Below are positions 1 to 4,888 of a stretch of DNA of 7,032 nucleotides, piece after piece; positions within the stretch are counted from its first letter, which is position 1, and every line of letters starts with the position of its first letter. Location of the stretch: positions 1-7,032 of the forward strand of contig JAJAYR010000182.1 in the NCBI GenBank assembly GCA_026786155.1. Reading direction: 5' to 3'. The notes below the pieces were generated by a model. The model saw only the letters and a program-made list of their open reading frames with translations, had not been told where the DNA came from and did not search any database. Source of the stretch: Pyrinomonadaceae bacterium (GTDB taxonomy: Bacteria; Acidobacteriota; Blastocatellia; Pyrinomonadales; Pyrinomonadaceae). Both the position numbers and the translations under genes were made by a program.

Positions 1-8
1 AATGACAT
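1..8 (-). CDS. Possible start of a gene running off the left edge
   Basis: An ATG lies at 8-6 on the minus strand. It is preceded at 20-24 by AGAGG within a purine-rich AAAGAGGAAA stretch, 11 nt from the ATG, which is a plausible though slightly distant ribosome binding site. Only two codons and part of a third are inside the window, so nothing can be said about the product. The same frame is open upstream back to a TGA at about 82-80, so a longer version starting at a TTG near 77 is also possible. In polymorphic toxin loci an immunity gene often follows the toxin directly; given the toxin-like remnant just upstream, that is one guess for its role. Confidence 0.2.
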
Positions 9-70
9 TTTAATAATTTCCTCTTTGATAAATAAAATTAAATCCTTTTCAAATTGTAGCAAAACCGCCT

Positions 71-160
71 TCAATTCTCATATTGGGCAAAATAGTCTTG
101 CAATTCGGGCGATGTTAGCTGCATTTTTAATTTCTCCGACTATCAAGCCGTCAACGAAAT
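71..160 (-). pseudogene. Degraded C-terminal fragment resembling a polymorphic (Rhs-type) toxin nuclease
   Basis: On the minus strand one frame reads FVDGLIVGEIKNAA (about 161-117). Asp (150-152), Glu (132-134) and Lys (126-128) are spaced like a PD-(D/E)xK nuclease core. The 'VGEIKN' wording is typical of the restriction-endonuclease-like toxin tips of Rhs and related polymorphic toxins, which then continue with a 'LT.QLQDY..Y' stretch. That continuation is present but in the next frame: MQLTSPELQDYFAQYEN and a stop at 71-73. A one-base slip in the A-run at about 124-128 would join the two. Upstream the frame closes almost at once, next to the palindrome at 179-250. I read this as a frameshifted, truncated remnant. 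The match is from memory of the family pattern, not an alignment, and the stretch is short. Confidence 0.35.
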
Positions 161-178
161 TAGATTAAACCAAAACAC

Positions 179-250
179 AGCGTTTGGCAGCGGTCGCTGA
201 TCGCGTTACTCGATAAACGGCAACGCGGTCAGCGACCGCTGCTAAACGCT
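179..250. repeat. Large near-perfect palindrome, REPIN/MITE-like
   Basis: The arms 179-207 and 222-250 are 29 nt each and are reverse complements except at two positions, both of which become G-U or U-G pairs in RNA. The loop is 14 nt (208-221). Within the right arm, GCGGTCAGCGACCGC is itself a 6-bp stem with a 3-nt loop; the left arm has the same with one change. Two inverted copies of a small GC-rich palindrome around a spacer is the architecture of REP doublets (REPINs). Outside the arms there are further inverted matches: AAATTAG at 157-163 with CTAATTT at 254-260, and CGTCAAC at 149-155 with GTTGACG at 267-273. The symmetric element may therefore span 149-273. No ORF is inside. A transcript hairpin that acts as a terminator is less likely because no T-run follows directly. 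Confidence 0.7.
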
Positions 251-352
251 AAACTAATTTATTTTTGTTGACGTGATTACACTGCCGTTTTTAGGAGCGA
301 TGTAAATTCTTTCTGAACTTGCTCCGCTGAACATAAAAATAAATTTAATAAA

Positions 353-382
353 AAAAAGGCGTATTTTAGAGTGCGTCTTTTT
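353..382. terminator. Bidirectional intrinsic terminator of the rhodopsin operon
   Basis: The stem pairs AAAAAGGCGTA (353-363) with TGCGTCTTTTT (372-382), 11 pairs including two G-U pairs, around an 8-nt loop. The minus-strand transcript ends in a run of eight U (350-357) and the plus-strand one in six U (378-383). It sits about 60 nt downstream of the stop of the last minus-strand operon gene (stop at 442), the position expected for the operon terminator. The GC content of the stem is modest, so strength is uncertain. Confidence 0.7.
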
Positions 383-441
383 TCGTTTGTTCGATTATTC
401 TTCTGATTTTATATGGAATTATTCGCTCGCGCTCAAAAACT

Positions 442-1038
442 TTACGGTGTCAGCCAATTCGTTTGCAGTTCGCCGTTCTCGTCCCAACTGAACAGCGAAC
501 GATGATGTCCCTGGTTATGAAGTTCGAGACAGTCAATCGAATTTATTTTCGTGGAAATAACGGCGAAGTTCGGGAAACCGACTTCGCTTTCTTCGGTGGT
601 CGGTTCGCGTTCAACGATTTCGGTGGGTAATCCCGAAGTGACGTTTTCGGAGATGAGACTCGGTGCCGCGCCCATATAACAACGCCGTCCGAAATTCCAC
701 GTCGCCTGCCATTGTTTCAATTTTAGTTCATCGCCCGCGTCCGAGTGAATCGTCGCTTCGCCTGCGATGCGAAATTGCAGTTTTTCGTTCGGATGGTAAA
801 AAAGCCAGGAAATTCGCGCATTGCCGCGCAATTCCTCGATTTTCGGCGAGCGCAAATCGGTGTGAAAAATTAACACTCTCTGCTCAGGCTTAAATTTGCG
901 AAAAACGATAACCCGCGCGTTCGGGCTGCCGTCCGCTCCGATGGTGGCAATCGTCGGCGTGTGAAGCGGGGACTTGCGGTCTGCCGTGCCGCGTGTCAGC
1001 GTTGCGTAAATTTTTGATAAAATTTCTTCGTGGTTCAT
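442..1038 (-). CDS. PNPOx-like FMN-binding split-barrel protein (Alr4036-type family)
   Basis: The 198-residue product has the pyridoxamine 5'-phosphate oxidase fold signature: strands leading to ARVIVFRKF (41-49), then LIFHTDLRSPKIEEL (56-70), NARISWLFYHP (73-83) and KLQFRIAGEATIH (86-98), which together form the FMN phosphate-binding region of the split barrel. The RRCYMG, PS and SGLP segments (118-138) and the ending W-L-x-P (195-198) fit the Alr4036-like pyridoxamine-phosphate-oxidase family. The length is close to that of true PdxH, but the substrate is not assignable from sequence; these homologues often have unknown activity. The protein is cytoplasmic, with no signal peptide. It starts 9 nt after the blh stop and is followed by the terminator, so it looks like the last gene of the rhodopsin operon. 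The Shine-Dalgarno site is weak (GAG about 9 nt upstream), consistent with coupled translation from blh. A link to retinal or carotenoid chemistry is only inferred from position. Confidence 0.85.
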   Translation of the reverse strand: MNHEEILSKIYATLTRGTADRKSPLHTPTIATIGADGSPNARVIVFRKFKPEQRVLIFHTDLRSPKIEELRGNARISWLFYHPNEKLQFRIAGEATIHSDAGDELKLKQWQATWNFGRRCYMGAAPSLISENVTSGLPTEIVEREPTTEESEVGFPNFAVISTKINSIDCLELHNQGHHRSLFSWDENGELQTNWLTP

Positions 1039-1047
1039 TGTTGATTC

Positions 1048-2019
1048 TCAAATCTGATAAATGTCCGGCGATTTTTGACGTTTCAGTTCCGTCCGCGTGA
1101 TGAGCGCGGCGTGCGGCACGGTCAGCGCAGAAAGCAAAATCAGATACGCCGAAGTTTGATCGGCGAGGTCGGAAACCCGTAATTGGAGCAGCCAGATGAT
1201 TAACGCGGCACCAATTAGTGACAAAACCGTCAGCGGCAGGGCGCGTCCGTGAAATCTGCCGATGTTGCCCCATAAACCGTCAATCTTGGAATTTAATTCG
1301 TTACGCTCGTAAATTTCCAACCGCAAAAGATGTCGCCACGAATGAACGCCGACCAGGTAAACCGTAACCGCGAGCAGCGGTGTCGTCAGCCAAAAGAAAA
1401 GCAGCAGAAAGAGCGTTTCGAGTCGTCCCGAAAATTGTCGTTGGAAATTTGTTTTTTGAAAAAGTCCGGTCAAATCGGTTAGCAAAAGCAAAAGCATTCC
1501 AACGGCAAGCGTATAAGGAGCGAAATAAATCAAAATTTCTGAAGCATTGGCATCGAGTTTGGAAAACACGAACGCGCTGTCTTGCGGATGAAAGGCGAGC
1601 GGTGCGGAAACAATCAGCAAGCCGCGTCCGACCGAATTTAAAAACCATTCGAGCTTCACGTCGCTTTCCCAAATCGCGTCGCCGCTGCCGAAGTGCCACG
1701 CCGTTAAAGCCAGAAAGCTAATTAATGCAATACTTGGTAAAAAATACCAAACGCCGCCGATGAATAGCGCGAGCAGCAGATAAGCCGCTAAAATTTTGCC
1801 GAGTGCCAGCCATCGTTTGGTTTCGCCGCGTGTCGCGTCCGACAAAATCCAGAAATCATACGCGCCGTGCGGCAAGCCGAAAAGCAGTGCGCTCGCCAGC
1901 AAAAGCCACGCGCCGAGAGTCTCCGAATTTTCACCTGCCGACACGCCGAGCAGCCAGCCGATGAAAAGGCTCGCCCACGGAATCGCATAAAGTGCCGTGC
2001 GATGTTTGAAGTTCTTCAT
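1048..2019 (-). CDS. blh: Brp/Blh-family beta-carotene 15,15'-dioxygenase
   Basis: This membrane enzyme of 323 residues cleaves beta-carotene with oxygen into two retinals, the chromophore for the neighbouring rhodopsin. Family landmarks are visible: GLPHGAYDF with His51, TAWHFGSGD with His109, GVHSWRH with His226 and His230 four residues apart, and TVPHAAL with His303. The histidines are the expected iron ligands. Several hydrophobic segments (about 11-27, 36-49, 74-93, 97-108, 130-141, 165-182, 202-224, 260-278, 289-300) indicate a polytopic inner-membrane protein. I chose the ATG at 2019: it is preceded by AAAAGGGAAAA and the protein then starts just ahead of the first membrane helix. An in-frame ATG at 2133 would add 38 Arg/Cys-rich residues lying inside crtY and unlike the family. 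Even so, the gene begins 89 bp before crtY ends, so translation is probably coupled. It is followed 9 nt later by the flavoprotein gene. Confidence 0.93.
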   Translation of the reverse strand: MKNFKHRTALYAIPWASLFIGWLLGVSAGENSETLGAWLLLASALLFGLPHGAYDFWILSDATRGETKRWLALGKILAAYLLLALFIGGVWYFLPSIALISFLALTAWHFGSGDAIWESDVKLEWFLNSVGRGLLIVSAPLAFHPQDSAFVFSKLDANASEILIYFAPYTLAVGMLLLLLTDLTGLFQKTNFQRQFSGRLETLFLLLFFWLTTPLLAVTVYLVGVHSWRHLLRLEIYERNELNSKIDGLWGNIGRFHGRALPLTVLSLIGAALIIWLLQLRVSDLADQTSAYLILLSALTVPHAALITRTELKRQKSPDIYQI

Positions 2020-3193
2020 TTTTCCCTTTTCGCGCTGAAAATTCGCGCCGCAGCCTCTGCAGACTCGCCGCGCCGAAACGCATTTTCGGCAGCGCACCAA
2101 TGACCGCCAAATCATCTCGATACGAACTTTCATCGAGCAGGAATCGAATCAGTGAATCAGGCTCAACATTGGCGAACATCCGCATAAAAAATTCTCTCGC
2201 CGAGTTCGGATTTCGTGCGACGGATTCTAAAAAAACCGCGTCCAGAAAATTATACTTGTTCGACGCAAACGATGACTGAATCGTTCTCCTTTCAACTATC
2301 GCACGGGCGATCTCCGACGTTTGCCGCTGAATGCGGTGAAAAGCGTAACCGCTCGAAGGTCGCGCATTTCCCCCGGCGATTCCGATTGAATAAATGCGCT
2401 CGCTCGATTTTGTCGGCAGTTTCGCCGTCGTCATCGGCAGTTCGCCCGATTCTTCAGCGATAATATCATAATCGTCACCGAAATTTTCCGCGATGTATTT
2501 TGTTACCGCGCTCAGATGATTTCCCCAATTTGTCGGGTTTTGGCTAAAGGAAGTGCTTTCGACAAGGGCTTCGCGGTCGGAATAGGGCAGAACGTAGATG
2601 AAATTCACGCCATCGTTTTGTGCGGTGCGAAAGTCCATCAAAGCCGCCGTTTCCGCATCGAAAACCGCTCGCGGAAACATTACCTTCCAGCCGAGAAAAG
2701 TCTGATGCAGATAAGCGTTATTCGATTTTTCAAGATTTTTGAGGTTTGCGCTGCCCTGATGCCGCGCGTCGAAAACTAAATTTGCCCGCCACGTTTCGCG
2801 GCTCGTCGTTACTTCGACATAATTAGATTTTTCTTCGATTCGTTCAACTTTTTCGTCTAAATTCAGTTCAATCAGCGTATCCGGCTTCTGCCAGCGCGTG
2901 TGAAAATGCTCGAAAAATTTCGGCGCGTAGATTTGTTGATAAACAAATTTGTCGGAAGTTCTCGCTATCGAATAATTCTCATCACCGACCGTCCATTTTT
3001 GCCACGATTTAGACACCAGGGGCGCAAGCGATTTCGGCATTTTCGCCCAACTGCACCAACGCTGTTCGCGGTCGAATTTTGTTCGGCTGTCGAGCAAAAC
3101 GACACGCTCGCCGCAGCCGAGGTTTTCCAGGTAATGTGCCAGCGAAGTTCCCGCACAACCCGCGCCAAGAATCAGAACGTCGGCTTGTTTCAC
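1931..3193 (-). CDS. crtY: Lycopene beta-cyclase (CrtY type)
   Basis: This FAD/NAD(P)-dependent, membrane-associated enzyme cyclises both ends of lycopene to give beta-carotene, the substrate of the adjacent Blh. The N-terminus has the dinucleotide-binding motif VLILGAGCAGTSLA (6-19) followed by an acidic strand end (VVLLDS, 31-36). Other cyclase landmarks are FLGWKV (166-171), ALVESTSF with probable catalytic Glu212, the GGNARPSSGYAF segment (274-285) and ALPKMRF (367-373). The start is GTG at 3191-3193: AAAGAGG lies 7 nt upstream and the Rossmann motif begins five codons in; a nearby ATG at 3195-3197 is out of frame. About 45 basic and polar residues follow the last recognisable motif, longer than I expect for CrtY, and the final 29 codons overlap blh in another frame. 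It is the second recognised gene of the rhodopsin operon. Without crtE, crtB or crtI here, lycopene must come from elsewhere. Confidence 0.93.
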   Translation of the reverse strand: MKQADVLILGAGCAGTSLAHYLENLGCGERVVLLDSRTKFDREQRWCSWAKMPKSLAPLVSKSWQKWTVGDENYSIARTSDKFVYQQIYAPKFFEHFHTRWQKPDTLIELNLDEKVERIEEKSNYVEVTTSRETWRANLVFDARHQGSANLKNLEKSNNAYLHQTFLGWKVMFPRAVFDAETAALMDFRTAQNDGVNFIYVLPYSDREALVESTSFSQNPTNWGNHLSAVTKYIAENFGDDYDIIAEESGELPMTTAKLPTKSSERIYSIGIAGGNARPSSGYAFHRIQRQTSEIARAIVERRTIQSSFASNKYNFLDAVFLESVARNPNSAREFFMRMFANVEPDSLIRFLLDESSYRDDLAVIGALPKMRFGAASLQRLRREFSARKGKNEELQTSHGTLCDSVGEPFHRLAARRVGR

Positions 3194-3279
3194 GCATTCA
3201 CCTCTTTGTTTTCTAAATTATTAACCCGCAAATGATTAAGGAGTTCGCCTTTTAGTTCCATCTTGCAGTAGAAGTTCAA
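3190..3279 (-). CDS. Possible small ORF between rhodopsin and crtY (leader-like)
   Basis: A TTG codon at 3277-3279 lies 7 nt after a strong AAGGAG site (3287-3292). It opens a 29-codon frame ending in a TGA at 3190-3192 that overlaps the GTG start of crtY as GTGA. A shorter version starts at the ATG at 3259-3261 and gives 23 residues (MELKGELLNHLRVNN...), polar and helical in character, with no recognisable domain. A consensus Shine-Dalgarno site just after the rhodopsin stop with no other gene to serve, plus the 4-nt stop/start overlap, suggests a translated leader that couples ribosomes into crtY. The counter-argument is that the frame is short enough to occur by chance and TTG starts are rare. 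I do not recognise the peptide. Confidence 0.35.
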   Translation of the reverse strand: MNFYCKMELKGELLNHLRVNNLENKEVNA

Positions 3280-3293
3280 ACGCAAACTCCTTA
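3237..3293 (-). promoter_or_regulatory. Inverted repeat in the rhodopsin-crtY spacer that can mask an SD site
   Basis: TAAGGAGTT (3237-3245) and AACTCCTTA (3285-3293) are perfect 9-bp inverted repeats, extended by two more pairs after one mismatch, around a loop of roughly 33 nt. In the minus-strand transcript the first arm contains the AAGGAG of the possible small ORF, so folding would hide that site. No U-run follows, so it is not a simple terminator. It could set different expression of rhodopsin and the downstream enzymes by stabilising the upstream message or controlling ribosome entry. The fold itself is seen in the sequence; the role is inferred. Confidence 0.4.
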
Positions 3294-3304
3294 TCTTTAT
3301 TACG

Positions 3305-4177
3305 TTACGCCGCCGGTGAAAATTCACCAATCGGCATCTTATTTTCCTCGACTTTCCCGCGACGCGCCAAAAGCTGCGCTCCGGCGAGATAGACGATAAT
3401 TCCGGGACCGATTTTGTTAATCTGGTCGCCGAGATTATAAACGACGTGAACGATGTTCAAGTCCACCTGCGGAAAAAGAGAAGGAATCATATAGCCAATC
3501 GGATAGATGCCCCAACCCGTAACGACGAACAGCGACATCCATTTAACCGCCCACTGTTCTTCAGGTTCAGCCGTTTTCGCCATTTCTTTCACAGTCGTGA
3601 AAAGAAAATAGACGATTCCGACGTAACCGATAGTGGAAATTGCGCCCCAAATCAGATGCGTCGTTACATCGGCGACATACTGCTCACCGATAAATCCGGC
3701 GATAATCATCAGCAAATCCGCCAAAATCAGATAAGTTATAACCTTGCCGACCTTGCGCCCGGCGGCAACCGCCAGTGGAATTTTCGCCACCAGCAGCGGC
3801 GTGGTAATCAGCCAATCCATGTAGCGAAAATTTATGATTCCAAAAAACGAATCACGGGTAATTGCCGCGTAACCGCCCGCATTCTGCGCGGCATTTGCCG
3901 CTAAAAGCGGCAGTGTCGTGTCTGAATACAGACCCGTCATATAGAAATAATGAAAGGCGGCGATGCCGACAATCAACGCCGAAAGCGTCAGAGCCGTTCG
4001 ATACTCCGGCGCAACACTGTTCCGCTGCGATATAAAAAACACAAACGCCGCGCCCATCGAAATATACGCTACGAAAAACGTAAAATTTACAATCATCGGC
4101 AAAATACCGACGTCTCCGGCGTTCACCAGTCCGGTTGAAAAACCAAGGGTCGTCGTCGTTAGAACCGTAGATAACAT
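3305..4177 (-). CDS. Microbial rhodopsin, DTK-motif proton pump, possible carotenoid-antenna type
   Basis: This seven-helix retinal protein of 290 residues lies in the cytoplasmic membrane. The Schiff-base lysine is Lys255 in VVYNLGDQINK, with counter-ion Asp251 four residues before. Helix C reads FRYMDWLITTPLLVAK: Arg118, proton acceptor Asp121, Thr125, and Lys132 where proteorhodopsin has the donor Glu108. This D-T-K set is that of Exiguobacterium sibiricum rhodopsin, a light-driven outward proton pump. His76 in helix B matches the proteorhodopsin His75 that pairs with the acceptor. Leu129, at the proteorhodopsin-105 tuning site, predicts green absorption. In helix E, IWGAIST (176-182) aligns with bacteriorhodopsin VWWAIST, placing Gly178 at Trp138, the site where xanthorhodopsin has the glycine that admits a carotenoid antenna. 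The ATG start follows AAGGAG (4186-4191) by 8 nt. It is first in an operon with crtY and blh, which supply retinal. Pump function is predicted, not shown. Confidence 0.95.
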   Translation of the reverse strand: MLSTVLTTTTLGFSTGLVNAGDVGILPMIVNFTFFVAYISMGAAFVFFISQRNSVAPEYRTALTLSALIVGIAAFHYFYMTGLYSDTTLPLLAANAAQNAGGYAAITRDSFFGIINFRYMDWLITTPLLVAKIPLAVAAGRKVGKVITYLILADLLMIIAGFIGEQYVADVTTHLIWGAISTIGYVGIVYFLFTTVKEMAKTAEPEEQWAVKWMSLFVVTGWGIYPIGYMIPSLFPQVDLNIVHVVYNLGDQINKIGPGIIVYLAGAQLLARRGKVEENKMPIGEFSPAA

Positions 4178-4185
4178 ACTTTACT

Positions 4186-4191
4186 CTCCTT
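4186..4191 (-). promoter_or_regulatory. Ribosome binding site of the rhodopsin gene
   Basis: On the minus strand AAGGAG is followed after 8 nt by the rhodopsin ATG (4175-4177). This is the clearest Shine-Dalgarno site in the window, fitting high rhodopsin expression, and it fixes the start codon. I could not place a convincing sigma-70 promoter upstream of it: hexamer pairs such as TTAACA/TAACAC are poor matches. Confidence 0.7.
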
Positions 4192-4830
4192 ATATTCGTC
4201 TTTTTGTTAGTTTTGAATGTTTTAGCAATGAGCCAAAAATAGCCGCAGTTGCCCTTCGACAAACTTTCGTTTGTGTTAAAGGTTAATCATGCTTCTGTTA
4301 AGACCAAAGAAACCAAGGATTCTTTGCTGCCCATTAACTCACAACTTAATAGCCTCTAAATCAGGCATCAAGTCCGAATTATTTTTTTGATTCATTAATA
4401 GTTGTTCATACTCTAATACTGATTTGCGATCAAGACCACAGCATCCAAAATTATATTTTGATTAACAGTAAAGTAGCGTTGCTACTATTATTTCTCAGCG
4501 AACTGTTTGTTCACTTCAAAACAGAAACGTATTTTTTGCTCATTTTGCTGCCTTGACCGAATCAAGATATTTCGCAAATTAGTTTTCTTCGATGACTTCG
4601 GAGGGAAATCCTGCGTTTTCCTCGACATTGTTGTTCAGTTGTAGAAGTTCTCAAAGATGTAGCAGATCGCACTTCGAATCGTGCAGCGGAAAAACAGAAA
4701 GGTGCGCTCCGTTAACGGTCGTAAAATAAACGGAGAAATAAATGTTTCGATAATTTGAAAAAAACAGGTTCACCGATCTTGTCTAAATTCCCGCTTTTAC
4801 TCCAGTTTCAAATAGATGTTCAACATTTAC

Positions 4831-4859
4831 CTTAAGAGTTGCTCTGCCGACTCTTTAAG
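4831..4859 (+). promoter_or_regulatory. Hairpin in the leader of the glycosyltransferase gene
   Basis: CTTAAGAGT (4831-4839) pairs with ACTCTTTAAG (4850-4859) with one bulged base around a 10-nt loop. It ends about 30 nt before the glycosyltransferase GTG start. It is followed by a T-rich but broken stretch, TTTTGCTTTAAGTTT, so it could be a weak attenuator, a leader structure, or simply the end of something lost. The structure is visible; the role is a guess. Confidence 0.3.
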
Positions 4860-4888
4860 TTTTGCTTTAAGTTTGCGACAATCTGTTT

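Larger units (their letters stand above)
4178..4888. other. 711-bp divergent spacer between rhodopsin and glycosyltransferase genes
   Basis: This AT-richer stretch separates the minus-strand rhodopsin operon from the plus-strand glycosyltransferase and should hold both promoters. I find no ORF with a good ribosome site and no RNA gene. Small symmetric elements are present: ACAAAC/GTTTGT with a 4-nt loop at 4259-4274, about 80 nt upstream of the rhodopsin start; AGTAGC/GCTACT with a 3-nt loop at 4472-4486; and the CCGTTAACGG palindrome at 4709-4718, nested in a CTCCGTT/AACGGAG repeat (4707-4713 and 4729-4735). Any of these could be an operator for light or stress control, but none matches a binding site I can name. 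Confidence 0.5.

Noticed and set aside
2020..2133. Longer blh start at 2133 adding 38 residues
   Set aside because: The extra segment is Arg/Cys-rich, lies within crtY, does not resemble the Blh N-terminus, and the ATG at 2019 has a better upstream purine run and leads straight into the first membrane helix.
3446..3904. 152-codon plus-strand frame opposite the rhodopsin gene
   Set aside because: It is an antisense shadow of the rhodopsin coding sequence, with basic, low-complexity composition and no start signal.
4472..4486. AGTAGC/GCTACT hairpin as a terminator
   Set aside because: The six-pair stem is weak and lacks a clean T-run on either strand, and no gene ends nearby; it is kept only as a structural note in the spacer.
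4582..4650. Minus-strand frame ending AGFPSEVIEEN before a TAA, resembling a protein C-terminus and loosely similar to SGLPTEIVE of the PNPOx-like protein
   Set aside because: It is open for only 23 codons with a stop directly upstream and no ribosome site, and the similarity covers about nine residues. A gene remnant is possible but not supportable.
4592..4729. Plus-strand 45-codon ORF in the long spacer
   Set aside because: There is no ribosome binding site, the composition is Ser/Arg/Cys-rich and unlike the neighbours, and no motif is present.
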